Shown here in pieces: positions 44,196-53,292 of a DNA stretch of 64,000 bases. The stretch is taken from NCBI RefSeq assembly GCF_900142205.1, contig NZ_FRAA01000003.1, forward strand, positions 62,001-126,000, given 5' to 3'. The DNA comes from Reichenbachiella agariperforans (GTDB lineage: Bacteria > Bacteroidota > Bacteroidia > Cytophagales > Cyclobacteriaceae). The notes below the pieces were generated by a model. It ran no database searches. It was not told where the DNA came from and worked only from the letters and a program-made list of their open reading frames with translations. A program made the translations under genes and the position numbers. Each line of letters opens with the position of its first letter. Positions within the stretch are counted from its first letter, which is position 1.

Positions 44196-45209
44196 CTACC
44201 CCTTTTGGATCATGTTGACATGAACGCTCTCACGCAGAACGTCTCGCTGCCTCACCAATGAAATGATTTCGGCTATCACAGAAAGGGCAATCTCCTGCGG
44301 CGTAACCGCCCCAATATCCAAACCTGCTGGAGAATGTACATGCTCTAGCTTATCTATATCCAACTCTTCATTGTACTGAAGGAGTTCATCTAATAGCATG
44401 TTTTTGCGCTTATGAGAACCTATGATGCCAAAATAACAGTATTCGGTTTGGAGTAGGTTTAGCGCATACTGAAAGTCACGCGAATAACTGTGCGTCATCA
44501 GAATGATAGCGGTTTGATCATCCAAACCCAAAGATTGGATATCATCTGGCTCCAGCGCTACAACTGCTGATGCTCCCAAAAAATCGTTTGGCACACGAGG
44601 ATCTTTCACCGAACTAACGACAATTACCTCCATCCCACTATCACTAGCCAAGCGAGCCATGTGGACCGCATCATGCTCAGTACCAACAATCACTAGCCTA
44701 AGAGGTGGCGTCAATGTTTCTTGAAATATTTGGTAGCTTTCGCTAAAGTCAAAACTTGTGCTCAGTGGAACATTTTCGTCGTTGTATCTTAGGTAGGTGC
44801 CATATTGGGGAGATTGACTGACCTCTTTTTGATATTGTGAAACTAATGAAACAGGCAATCTACTATCAAGTATATCTGACCAAATCCGTAAAAATTTATG
44901 ACTAAGCAAAATAGGTTCAATCAGGATAAATAAAACGCCTTCACACCCTAGCCTATACCTTCCATCATAGGTCATCACACAAGCCACATCATCCCTAAAG
45001 ACCGCCTGTGCCTGTCTCATCACTTCCTTTTCGACGCAGCCTCCACTCACAGCGCCAACTGTCTCACAATGCTCCGTAATTAACATCCGAACGCCAGGCT
45101 TGCGATATGATGAGCCATCCAGCCCCACAACAGTCGCCAGTACGCACTTTACAGATGCTGACTGGCAAGTCACCGCATGCTGAATGATTTGTTTCAGTTC
45201 AAAAAACAT
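44196..45209 (-). CDS. XdhC/CoxI-family molybdenum cofactor insertion factor
   Basis: 337 residues. N-terminal XdhC/CoxI domain (VLATVVGLDGSSYRKPGVRMLI, GAVSGGCVEKEVMRQA) and C-terminal Rossmann XdhC_C domain (VIVGTEHDAVHMARLASDSGM, FGIIGSHKRKNML, SPAGLDIGAVTPQEIALSVIAEI). XdhC binds the sulfurated molybdenum cofactor and hands it to a dedicated molybdenum hydroxylase. Its operon partner is the IorB-type subunit 45 nt upstream. Length normal. Confidence 0.9.
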   Translation of the reverse strand: MFFELKQIIQHAVTCQSASVKCVLATVVGLDGSSYRKPGVRMLITEHCETVGAVSGGCVEKEVMRQAQAVFRDDVACVMTYDGRYRLGCEGVLFILIEPILLSHKFLRIWSDILDSRLPVSLVSQYQKEVSQSPQYGTYLRYNDENVPLSTSFDFSESYQIFQETLTPPLRLVIVGTEHDAVHMARLASDSGMEVIVVSSVKDPRVPNDFLGASAVVALEPDDIQSLGLDDQTAIILMTHSYSRDFQYALNLLQTEYCYFGIIGSHKRKNMLLDELLQYNEELDIDKLEHVHSPAGLDIGAVTPQEIALSVIAEIISLVRQRDVLRESVHVNMIQKG

Positions 45210-45254
45210 ACTCTTTGCTCTAAGTGTTCGATCGTTTTCTTCTTTTCCTCCTTT

Positions 45255-47519
45255 TTATCCCAACTCAAATCCTTTACCAAGGAAGGGCTGATTATAGTAC
45301 CTTCGGTTAGTTGCTTGGTAAAGTGCATTGGCTACTGCTCCAAAAATTGGTGGAAACGGAGGCTCTCCCATTCCTGTTGGGTCTATCTCATTTTGCACGA
45401 AATGAACCGCTATATTTTTAGGTGCTTCGCTATGTCTGATCATCCGATAAGGGCCAAAATTCTCCTTGTCGGCTTGACCTTCTCTAAAAGTCATCACCCC
45501 ATAAAAAGCATTGCCGATACCATCCACAATAGCACCCTCAGCCATATTTGCTGCAGCATCTGGGTTCACTACCACACCACAGTCCATGACGCAGGTTACG
45601 TTTTCTACTCGAGGCTTTCCATTTTCCATTTTCAAATCCAGTACATGTGCGGCGTAGCTGTTGTGACAAAAATAGGCTGAAACGCCTCTGCTGAGGCCAG
45701 GCTTTGCAGTATCCCAGTTTGATTTTTCACGAACCAACTCAAGGACACCTGCGTACCTGTCTGCATCATAATCGTTATTTTCTCCTACTGGATTAATTTT
45801 GGCACGCTGAAGGAGTTCTAATCGGAAATCAATAGGGTCTTTACCTGCCAGTTCTGCTAACTCGTCCAAAAATGACTGCTCCGCACTGGCGTGAAAATTT
45901 GATCGAGGGGCTCTAAATGCTCCTACAGTAATATTAGATGGCTCAGACCACTCCTCTGCTAAATAATGATCTACAGCACCCGCGGGAAATCTATTAGCGG
46001 CACCACGCCCAAGCGGACTTTCAGGGATACCGCCAGCTTTGACATGAAAAGCGATTAGATTGTTGTCGGCATCCAAAGCAGCTCTGTATGTAGCACAGTA
46101 TGCAGGGCGATAAATCCCATAAGTCATGTCATCTTCTCTGGAGTAGGTCATCTTTATCGGCTTCCCCACTCTCTTAGATATCACCGCTGCTTCTACCATG
46201 TAGTGACCATAGGCTCTTCTGCCAAAGCCCCCTCCCATTCTAGACATTTCAATTTCAACCTTTTCTAGTGGCAACCCCAAGCGCGCGGCGATGGTACCCT
46301 CAATAAACTCAGGTGCTTGAATAGGCCCACGTACTAGCGCTTTTTCGGGAGTGACATGCGCAAAACAATTGATCGGTTCCATCATATTGTGCGCTAAAAA
46401 AGGAGCTGTATACGTTTTCTCAATCACCTTGTCAGCCTCAGCAAATGCCTTGTCTGGATCGCCATCTTTCCTAAGCAAAGTACCAGGTCTACCCAAATGA
46501 GACTTAAATTTGGCGAGATGATCACTGGTGCTTTCCAAACCACTTGGGACATTGACAGTGGTTTTGTTACCGAACATATCCATGTCAAATGAAAACTCGT
46601 TGAAAGGTTCCCATTCTACTCTAATTTCTTTTTTAGCTTGAAAAACCTCCCAAGTACTCTTTCCAACTATCGCTATTAGCTTGTTGTGTGTGTGGGTGTC
46701 AAAAAAGTTTTGTTCATAGCCCTCACTGTATGTCTCAAATGCAAACACATCCACTATACCAGACATGGATCTAACAGAATCCGCATCAAACCCTTTTAGC
46801 TTTTGGCCAAAAGCTGGCGGGTGTACAATCGCCGCGTACAGCATATCCTCAGATTTGATATCAATGCCATATTTTTGCTGACCAGTGACAATCGCTTTTC
46901 CATCCACATTTTTTTTAGACTGCCCAATGATCGAAAAGTTCTTGACATCCTTGAGTTCCACCTGCTCTGGTTGAGGGAGTAGTGCCGCCGCAGACGCAAA
47001 GGCTCCATAGCTCGCTTTTTTTCCACTTGCCTCATGTATAAGCTGACCATCCTCGGTTCTGATTTCATCTATAGCCACATGCCATTCATTAGCTGCTGCC
47101 TGTTTAAGCATCTGCCGAGCAGTACCACCAGCCATCCGTAGGCTAGCCCAAGCGCGTCGAATTCCCTGACTACCGCCCGTAAACTGCCTGTCGTACTTGG
47201 TCTTGTCATAAGGTGCCTGTTCTGAAACAACATACTTCCAGTTTGTATCCAACTCCTCTGCTACAATCATTGGCATAGATGTTTTTACGTTTTGCCCAAA
47301 TTCAGGATTGGGCACACGGATAGTTACTCTTCCATTGTCACCTATTTTCAAATAGGAATTAAGCTCGAACCACTCATCCGGCATGGCGAGCACTTCTTCT
47401 ACAGATTGACCTGGCGTACATGAAGCCAACCAACTAAAACTAATCATCAATCCTCCTCCTGCTAGTGCTGAAGTTTTTATAAATGAGCGTCTACCGACCT
47501 TCGTCTTTAATATTGCCAT
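45255..47519 (-). CDS. Molybdopterin-binding oxidoreductase subunit, IorB type, Tat-exported
   Basis: 754 residues from the ATG at 47519, which puts the twin-arginine signal KVGRRSFIKTSALAGGG at the N-terminus; a longer frame to 47591 would displace it. The signal also ends in a possible lipobox (WLASC). Xanthine-oxidase family, isoquinoline 1-oxidoreductase beta-like: duplicated aldehyde-oxidase domains, cofactor motifs GGGFGRRAYG and QAPEF, and TGMGEPPFPPIFGA with the catalytic Glu. Pairs with the [2Fe-2S] subunit 11 nt upstream. There is no FAD subunit, so electrons must leave to a cytochrome or other carrier. Substrate (aldehyde or N-heterocycle) cannot be told. Confidence 0.88.
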   Translation of the reverse strand: MAILKTKVGRRSFIKTSALAGGGLMISFSWLASCTPGQSVEEVLAMPDEWFELNSYLKIGDNGRVTIRVPNPEFGQNVKTSMPMIVAEELDTNWKYVVSEQAPYDKTKYDRQFTGGSQGIRRAWASLRMAGGTARQMLKQAAANEWHVAIDEIRTEDGQLIHEASGKKASYGAFASAAALLPQPEQVELKDVKNFSIIGQSKKNVDGKAIVTGQQKYGIDIKSEDMLYAAIVHPPAFGQKLKGFDADSVRSMSGIVDVFAFETYSEGYEQNFFDTHTHNKLIAIVGKSTWEVFQAKKEIRVEWEPFNEFSFDMDMFGNKTTVNVPSGLESTSDHLAKFKSHLGRPGTLLRKDGDPDKAFAEADKVIEKTYTAPFLAHNMMEPINCFAHVTPEKALVRGPIQAPEFIEGTIAARLGLPLEKVEIEMSRMGGGFGRRAYGHYMVEAAVISKRVGKPIKMTYSREDDMTYGIYRPAYCATYRAALDADNNLIAFHVKAGGIPESPLGRGAANRFPAGAVDHYLAEEWSEPSNITVGAFRAPRSNFHASAEQSFLDELAELAGKDPIDFRLELLQRAKINPVGENNDYDADRYAGVLELVREKSNWDTAKPGLSRGVSAYFCHNSYAAHVLDLKMENGKPRVENVTCVMDCGVVVNPDAAANMAEGAIVDGIGNAFYGVMTFREGQADKENFGPYRMIRHSEAPKNIAVHFVQNEIDPTGMGEPPFPPIFGAVANALYQATNRRYYNQPFLGKGFELG

Positions 47520-47530
47520 GGGTGTACTGT

Positions 47531-47986
47531 CTAAAGTTTGGATGCTGTTTTGATAGCCGACTTGATTCTGACATAGGTGCCGCATCGACATATATTGCCA
47601 CTCATTGCTCCTTCTATCTGCTCATCCGTCGGACTAGGGTTAGATTTGAGCAAAGAAACTGCGCTCATGATTTGACCAGATTGACAATAACCACATTGAG
47701 GCACATCATGCTCAAGCCACGCTCGCTGTACAGGATGGTCTCCATGTTCTGAAAGTCCTTCAATGGTTATAATCTCGCTATCACCAACTACAGAAACAGG
47801 TAGTTGGCACGACCGTGTAGCCGTACCATTGAAATGTATAGTACAAGCGCCACACTGAGCTACACCACACCCATATTTCGTACCTGTCAGATCAAGGTGA
47901 TCTCTTAAAACCCAAAGCATAGGAGTGCTGGGCTCTACATCCACTTCACGTGAACTACCGTTTATTTTGAGACTAAACTTTGCCAT
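47531..47986 (-). CDS. [2Fe-2S]-binding subunit, IorA type
   Basis: 151 residues, the standard size. Plant-type [2Fe-2S] cluster cysteines 40, 45, 48 and 60 (YGCGVAQCGACTIHF) and second cluster cysteines 98, 101, 133 and 135 (CGYCQSGQ, GNICRCGTY). Carries electrons from the molybdenum centre of IorB. No signal of its own, so it probably rides out with the Tat-exported partner. First gene of the operon iorA-iorB-xdhC-mocA. Confidence 0.93.
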   Translation of the reverse strand: MAKFSLKINGSSREVDVEPSTPMLWVLRDHLDLTGTKYGCGVAQCGACTIHFNGTATRSCQLPVSVVGDSEIITIEGLSEHGDHPVQRAWLEHDVPQCGYCQSGQIMSAVSLLKSNPSPTDEQIEGAMSGNICRCGTYVRIKSAIKTASKL

Positions 47987-48488
47987 TTCTTGTTTATTTA
48001 TTCGGGACTATTATTGACTTAACTTCACCTTCTTGACTGCAAAAGCACCAGTAGAATCATACTCATTTTCGAGTGAATTTCTCACCTCTTTCTACTCATC
48101 ACTGATCCAACCAATAAATCTAAATATACTAATTACCATGCAGTTAATCATCTTTTAAGTGATTTGTGACCTATACAATCTTACAAACAAAGCTGCACAG
48201 AATGAGTATATAGATTACTGAAAGAGCTACCAATATCACCTATTTGATCATGCGCTGGGGCTAATCAAAGCTATCTATCATTGCCCCTCTCTTTGTCGTA
48301 TTTAGACTTTAGGCATGTCATGGATTGATCTCCTCTATTAGGCTTTCGTTTCCATACTAACTATACAATTTTACGCATTGATTTTATGTGAGTTAATACA
48401 CATATTACGGTTGAGCATACCATTATTACTGATGTTGTCAGCGCTATTTGAAAATTGTTCTAGTTTAGACTTATAAAAGGGAAACAAT
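47987..48488. other. Divergent regulatory region, molybdenum hydroxylase operon / AraC gene
   Basis: 502 bp without a supported gene. A 6-bp-arm inverted repeat TATGTG-N8-CACATA lies at 48385-48404, 85 nt before the regulator start. No exact TAnnTTTG box was found in good position on either strand. Confidence 0.35.
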
Positions 48489-49385
48489 ATGAGTGATCAG
48501 AAAATATTCGATACGGTCAAGTCTTACAATGATTTTAATAATCACCCCACCTTGCATCCATCGGTGAGTGTATTGGATTTCTCCGACGCAGAGCCACGGC
48601 ATGGTTACAACATGTCCTTTGGCATCTTTACAATTATCTTGAAAGAAGTGAAATGTGGAGATTTAGCTTATGGGAAAAACACCTACGACTATCAGGAAGG
48701 CACACTCGTTTTCATAGGTCCAGGGCAGGTAGTCGATGTAAGTAACAAAACGGACATCTACCAACCTGTGGGTAGAGGGTTGACCTTTCATCCAGACATC
48801 CTGTTGGGCACACCCCTTGCCAAACAAATCGATGACTGTGGTTTCTTCTCGTACAATCTATCCGAAGCATTGCATCTCTCTACCGACGAGCAACAAACAG
48901 TATTGGAACTATTGTCAATAGTAGAAAATGAACTCAAACGCCCTATTGACAAGCATAGTAAAAAGCTCATCACTGCGAATATTAGTCTATTTTTAGATTA
49001 CTGTGAGCGCTTTTATGATCGACAATTCGTCTCCCGTCAGCATATCAATACAGGCGTATTAGCTAAATTCGAAGAGTTGATAAATGGCTACTTCAAATCT
49101 GAAAAACCTTATTCTGAGGGACTTCCTTCGGTAGGATATTTTGCAGACCAACTACATCTTTCTGCCAACTACTTTGGAGATTTGATAAAAAAGGAAACTG
49201 GTAAATCTGCTCAAGAATTCATTCAAAAGAAACTGATTGAAATTGCTAAAGACAAAATTTTCGACTCAGAAAAATCGGTAAAGGAAATAGCCTTCGAACT
49301 GGGTTTTAAATACCCACAGCATTTCAACCGAATATTCAAACAGAAAGTTGGAGTCACTCCAAAGGAATTTCGGGATAAACAATAA
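48489..49385 (+). CDS. AraC-family transcriptional regulator
   Basis: 298 residues. N-terminal cupin-like sensing domain (about 20-150; YDYQEGTLVFIGPGQVV) and C-terminal double HTH (about 195-298): FADQLHLSANYFGDLIKKETGKSAQEFI and VKEIAFELGFKYPQHFNRIFKQKVGVTPKEFR. Ligand-binding activator type. Divergent from the molybdenum hydroxylase operon across a 502-bp gap, so control of that operon is plausible; such pairs of AraC regulators and oxidoreductases are frequent in Bacteroidota. Ligand unknown. Confidence 0.9.
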   Translation: MSDQKIFDTVKSYNDFNNHPTLHPSVSVLDFSDAEPRHGYNMSFGIFTIILKEVKCGDLAYGKNTYDYQEGTLVFIGPGQVVDVSNKTDIYQPVGRGLTFHPDILLGTPLAKQIDDCGFFSYNLSEALHLSTDEQQTVLELLSIVENELKRPIDKHSKKLITANISLFLDYCERFYDRQFVSRQHINTGVLAKFEELINGYFKSEKPYSEGLPSVGYFADQLHLSANYFGDLIKKETGKSAQEFIQKKLIEIAKDKIFDSEKSVKEIAFELGFKYPQHFNRIFKQKVGVTPKEFRDKQ

Positions 49386-49456
49386 ACAAATTCATCAACA
49401 AAAATCTCAAAAACTAGTAATATTCACTACGAGTACAACCAACACCCCAGTTTATA

Positions 49457-50620
49457 TTAGTCCTCCAGTGGTTTGCGCTGTGCAAAAGTCAAAATCAGAA
49501 AGGAAATCAGTGTCCCTAGTCCACCCGCTAGAAAGGAAAATAAAATCGAACCTATCACATACTGTCTCAACTGATCATAAATGGAATCCATCGTCAGGAC
49601 TCTAAAGTCTTCGATAGACACGGGATCATCGACAAAAGGTGCTCCGCATACAAAGCTCAAGAAAATAATGAGCGGTATCATAGGTGGGACACTAATATTC
49701 GAAAAGAAAAGCACCACCATACGGTTCAGCTTGAATATGCTACCGATCCCGAAGGCTACAAGCATCTGAAAGCCCCAAACCGGAAATATCCCAAAAAAGA
49801 GTCCTAAACCGACAGAGAAAGCCATTCGCCCTGGATTGTCCTTGTTCTTCTTAAATTCATCATGAAGTTTCTTCCTTGAATTTTGAAGCGAAAAACGCAT
49901 GATCAATAGCCGAGGCAAGAAAAACAACAAAGCCAAGGTCACCAAAAAGGTATTGAGCACGCTGATACGTGCAAAATCACGAAACATCCTAAAATGCGTA
50001 ATCCTATCCTCTTCGTAAGTCACACTAATGGGCACTGACTCAAAAGGAACATTAGACCAGGCCAACCGCACAATCACTTCTATCTCGAACTCAAATTTAG
50101 AGGTGATCCATCGCTTCTTACTGATAGGCGCTAATGGGTAGGCTCTAAATCCTGTCTGCGTATCAGGCAGTGAAATCCCCGTCTCCGCCCAAAACCAAAA
50201 GTTAGAAAACTTGTTGCCAAAGCTACTCTTGCCTGGCACGCCCTCCTGCTCCATATTGCGCGCACCCATCACTACTGCTCCAGGATTGGCAGCTACCGCC
50301 TGCAAAAACAGCGGAATATCATCTGGATCATGTTGTCCATCCGAATCGATCGTAATCGCATAGTCATAGCCTAGCTCGATCGCCCTTTCGAACCCATGTC
50401 GGAGTGCCACGCCCTTTCCTTGATTGACAGGGTGTGTGATCACCTCGAACTGTGGGAAACGCGCCAATATCTCGGCAGTATCGTCTGTCGCCCCATCATT
50501 GATCACGATCACGTTAGACGTATAGTCAGAGACCGCATCTAGCACAGGTGCTATCTTCGTCCCGTTGTTGTAAGTCGGGATCAGTACGCAATAATGGATA
50601 TGCGCTGCCTCAACTTGCAT
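49457..50620 (-). CDS. GT2 glycosyltransferase fused to DUF2062, last gene of pigment operon
   Basis: 387 residues from the ATG at 50620 (MQVEAAHIHYCVLIPTYNNG); the start overlaps the dehydratase stop by 11 nt. Residues 8-215 are a dolichol-phosphate-mannose-synthase-like GT2 domain (VINDGATDDT, ITIDSDGQHDPDD with Asp92/Asp94, TGFRAYPL); after a helix at about 240-260 comes a DUF2062 domain with membrane helices (GRMAFSVGLGLFFGIFPVWGFQ, SVPPMIPLIIFLSF). GT2-DUF2062 proteins are regular members of aryl-polyene/flexirubin clusters, where they may glycosylate the lipid-linked pigment or its anchor. Exact reaction unknown. Confidence 0.88.
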   Translation of the reverse strand: MQVEAAHIHYCVLIPTYNNGTKIAPVLDAVSDYTSNVIVINDGATDDTAEILARFPQFEVITHPVNQGKGVALRHGFERAIELGYDYAITIDSDGQHDPDDIPLFLQAVAANPGAVVMGARNMEQEGVPGKSSFGNKFSNFWFWAETGISLPDTQTGFRAYPLAPISKKRWITSKFEFEIEVIVRLAWSNVPFESVPISVTYEEDRITHFRMFRDFARISVLNTFLVTLALLFFLPRLLIMRFSLQNSRKKLHDEFKKNKDNPGRMAFSVGLGLFFGIFPVWGFQMLVAFGIGSIFKLNRMVVLFFSNISVPPMIPLIIFLSFVCGAPFVDDPVSIEDFRVLTMDSIYDQLRQYVIGSILFSFLAGGLGTLISFLILTFAQRKPLED

Positions 50621-50990
50621 AATAGGTGGCTTGCTGTTTGAACAGTACCGCACCGGTGTCCTTGGCAGATATACTGGCTTTAACTTTGAGTCCCTCGTCC
50701 GTTTCTGTCGTGCTAAACTGCAAAACCAGTTCTGGTGTAGCATTGGGATCTATCATCCCGAGAAACTTAATATTGGCAGCCTTACGCAAGCGAATGTTCT
50801 GACTCGTCGCTAACGCCAACCCTCTCCTGAGTATCTCCATGGTGACAACACCTGGCACGATCGGATGCTCTGGAAAATGCCCTTCAAATATCTCATGTGC
50901 TGGATTGATAGTGAGTGGTAGCGTGAACCCTGACTCGTCAGTGGTTAGCGTACCGAATGTAACTAAGGATAGGAAAGCGTTCTCGTTCAT
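50610..50990 (-). CDS. Hotdog-fold 3-hydroxyacyl-ACP dehydratase (FabZ-like)
   Basis: 126 residues. The hotdog core carries the FabZ/FabA-type active-site stretch AHEIFEGHFPEHPIVPGVV with catalytic His38. It would dehydrate 3-hydroxyacyl-ACP intermediates to the trans-enoyl form; since the cluster has no enoyl reductase, successive rounds give the conjugated polyene. It overlaps the GT2 gene by 11 nt and follows LolA by 3 nt. Length is slightly short for FabZ (about 145) but contains the full motif. Confidence 0.85.
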   Translation of the reverse strand: MNENAFLSLVTFGTLTTDESGFTLPLTINPAHEIFEGHFPEHPIVPGVVTMEILRRGLALATSQNIRLRKAANIKFLGMIDPNATPELVLQFSTTETDEGLKVKASISAKDTGAVLFKQQATYYAS

Positions 50991-50993
50991 AGA

Positions 50994-51608
50994 TTATCGG
51001 GTAAACTGCGCTGCGTCAGTGAGTGTATTTAGTTCGTGCTGGCTAAAATAAACAGAACGAAAGTCTTCGGCAGACTCATAAAAGGTCAATTCTGTGAGAA
51101 GCAACGTTTTTTTATCGAACACCAGACGCACTTGCGAAAACATACGTTTCAGTGCACGCTGCTGCGGTACTAAAGTAATCTTGGCAGATAGGTCCGTGAG
51201 TGTAATCTCATGGGTAAAATCATCACTCTTGAGGATAGAACCATCCATCGTCTGCATGAGAAATTTCTTAAAGCCAATGATCTGTGGACTGTTCACGGGA
51301 ATCTTTTTGATCCCATTCCCATCAGACTTATAGGCTTCATCTTCTTTGATGACAAAAAAGTAAGGCTCTGGTTTGATTTGATCCCATTTCATAATCCCGG
51401 GCTTCATGAAATAAAACTTGCCGCTAGAATTCATCTTCTCTTCCAAAAAAGAAAACTCCTGCACCTGCTCAAAATCACTCACGATAGAGGTCGTCTTTTC
51501 ATTGAAAGCCTCTAAACGCTTTAAAAAATCCTCCACTGCCGCATCTTGTGCAGCCAAAAACTGACTCGCAAAGAGGCAGAGACCCAATGTCATTATTTTT
51601 ATCTTCAT
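50994..51608 (-). CDS. LolA-like outer-membrane lipoprotein carrier protein
   Basis: 204 residues. Signal peptide MKIKIMTLGLCLFASQFLAAQ; mature part is the LolA/LolB-type open beta-barrel (TSIVSDFEQVQEFSFLEEKMNSSGKFYFMKPGIMKWDQIKPEPYFFVIKEDEAYKSDG). LolA carries hydrophobic acyl groups across the periplasm. In aryl-polyene and flexirubin operons a LolA homologue is a regular member and is thought to help move the lipid-linked pigment to the outer membrane. A housekeeping LolA is presumably elsewhere in the genome. Confidence 0.88.
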   Translation of the reverse strand: MKIKIMTLGLCLFASQFLAAQDAAVEDFLKRLEAFNEKTTSIVSDFEQVQEFSFLEEKMNSSGKFYFMKPGIMKWDQIKPEPYFFVIKEDEAYKSDGNGIKKIPVNSPQIIGFKKFLMQTMDGSILKSDDFTHEITLTDLSAKITLVPQQRALKRMFSQVRLVFDKKTLLLTELTFYESAEDFRSVYFSQHELNTLTDAAQFTR

Positions 51609-51614
51609 CTGATT

Positions 51615-52397
51615 TTAACTTTTAGCGGTTAGTACACCAAACTCCATACCCTTTTGGCGGATGCCATCGATCAATGCTGGCAAGGCCTCTACCGTAGACT
51701 CCATGCGCTCGTGCAACAGCACAATGTCACGAGGTTTAGCTCGCTTTACAATTCTCGCCACTTTCTCCGTAGAAAAATCCGCAGCAGTATCATAAGTCCG
51801 CAATGACCAGCCTATCGTTTTTAGCTTATTTTGCTGCACGGCATAGGCGATGTGCGCATTGGTCACTCCAAAAGGCGGTCTAAAATACCGCTCATCTTGT
51901 CCTGTAATCTCCGACAACTGACGCTGGGGTTGCATCAACTCCTGCGTCAATTGCCGCCCGGTCTTGAATCCTATAGACCACTCGTGATGGTAACTATGTC
52001 CACCCACCAGATGTCCTTCTCTAACGATCCGCTCTACAAGCTCAGGGTATTGTTCTATATTTTTGCCAATGAGGAAAAACATCGCCTTGACTCCTTTTTC
52101 TTCCAATATATCTAACGTTCTCGGTGTAAGCGCAGGATGCGGCCCATCATCGAAAGTCAGCATCACATGGTCTGAGTCCAGTCTATGCCGAGCTGTCAGA
52201 AAGAAATTGGCACGAATCATCAGAGACATGCTCATCACCAAAACGAACAATACTGCCAGAGACAGCATGCTATACGCAAATGCATCGTCCGCATCCACCC
52301 AAAACATGAAGGGCAACTGCACCAGAAAGTAAATGATTATCGTGAGGTAAAACTTAGACACGTCTGAGGAGCATAATGCTACTAAACTGCAAATCAC
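51615..52397 (-). CDS. Polysaccharide deacetylase (NodB homology, CE4) with membrane anchor
   Basis: 260 residues by the longest reading. The ATG at 52397 overlaps the upstream gene by 44 nt; a GTG at 52361 overlapping its stop by 8 nt is the more operon-like start. Two N-terminal membrane helices (about 16-33 and 40-60) precede a complete NodB domain: metal-binding Asp84 of TFDDGPHP, His134 and His138 of GHSYHH, and RPPFGVTN. It would remove acetyl groups from an amino- or O-acetylated sugar at the membrane. Its place in a pigment operon suggests a sugar-containing anchor. Function in the pathway is inference. Confidence 0.85.
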   Translation of the reverse strand: MICSLVALCSSDVSKFYLTIIIYFLVQLPFMFWVDADDAFAYSMLSLAVLFVLVMSMSLMIRANFFLTARHRLDSDHVMLTFDDGPHPALTPRTLDILEEKGVKAMFFLIGKNIEQYPELVERIVREGHLVGGHSYHHEWSIGFKTGRQLTQELMQPQRQLSEITGQDERYFRPPFGVTNAHIAYAVQQNKLKTIGWSLRTYDTAADFSTEKVARIVKRAKPRDIVLLHERMESTVEALPALIDGIRQKGMEFGVLTAKS

Positions 52398-53292
52398 TAA
52401 AGTGAATCACCGTCGCAAAATCGCCCGGCTTACCTTGATGTTTGAGCGTATCACTGGCCAAATGAAACCCAAAAGCCGAACTGCTAAAGTAGCGTCCTAC
52501 ACGATCCGTATAGACCTGATGTGCAAAAGGCAAATCAGCCTTGGGCAACTCCGAATACCCCACAAAGTTCTGAACACTATCCGTTAGATTTAAGCTATGC
52601 GACTCTAGTAACCTATCTAGATTGGACAGCAAGTCTTCTGTCTTGCTGATCTTAACCTCTACGATCTCTACACCCGTCGCGGCTTCTCCCTCCACTACGA
52701 AGAATGAACAACCTTCAGAAAGTTGCCTCCGCATATCCTCTGGCCATGTCATCCGCTCCGCCAATTGATCGAGGACACCTATTTTTTCGTCCACAGCTCC
52801 CAGCAATACTGCATCATCTCCTTCCTTGACACGAAGCATCGCATCCAACAGCGCATACTCAAAAGAAAGTCCTTTTTGGACATGCGTCATGTTGTATTGC
52901 TGGTTTTTCAAGAGTAGCGCAATCTGGCCAGAGACGCTATTGTGTCCCGATTGGATAAAAGCTCCAGGTGCGATCAAGCTTCCTTCTTCGGCGCGTATCG
53001 ATCCTTCTAGGAATTTGACTGTATCAGTCATCCCTCCTAAACCAGTCCCGACGATAATAGAGTCTGGTGATTGGATTCCTGACTGCTCTAATGCGGTTTG
53101 GCTAGATGCCAATGACATTTTCATCATTTTGGAGGCACGGCGAAGCATCGCTGGTGCGACATAGTCTCTGTAGTTTGGTTCCTTGAGTGTCCACGCTCCA
53201 TTTGGAGATTCTGACAACTGAGACAAGTCCTCCTGCAGAAAACTATCCAATACGGAAATAGAAACGGCCGACTTTATGAATACTCTCCTCAT
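52354..53292 (-). CDS. Ketosynthase-like chain-length-factor protein without active-site Cys
   Basis: 312 residues, thiolase fold, shorter than a full ketosynthase (about 400). Typical of the beta-ketoacyl synthase N-terminal-like family: DSIIVGTGLGGMTDTVKFLE, LIAPGAFIQSGHNSVSGQIALLLKN. At the nucleophile position it has no Cys (SVSG), so it cannot condense on its own. In aryl-polyene systems such a protein (ApeC type) pairs with the adjacent ketosynthase as a chain-length factor. The gene overlaps its partner upstream by 4 nt (53289-53292), which supports a one-to-one complex. Confidence 0.82.
   Translation of the reverse strand: MRRVFIKSAVSISVLDSFLQEDLSQLSESPNGAWTLKEPNYRDYVAPAMLRRASKMMKMSLASSQTALEQSGIQSPDSIIVGTGLGGMTDTVKFLEGSIRAEEGSLIAPGAFIQSGHNSVSGQIALLLKNQQYNMTHVQKGLSFEYALLDAMLRVKEGDDAVLLGAVDEKIGVLDQLAERMTWPEDMRRQLSEGCSFFVVEGEAATGVEIVEVKISKTEDLLSNLDRLLESHSLNLTDSVQNFVGYSELPKADLPFAHQVYTDRVGRYFSSSAFGFHLASDTLKHQGKPGDFATVIHFSDLQFSSIMLLRRV

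Noticed and set aside
45177-45680. Plus-strand open frame opposite iorB and the xdhC start
   Set aside because: It lies antisense to strongly conserved coding sequence and its translation resembles no protein family.
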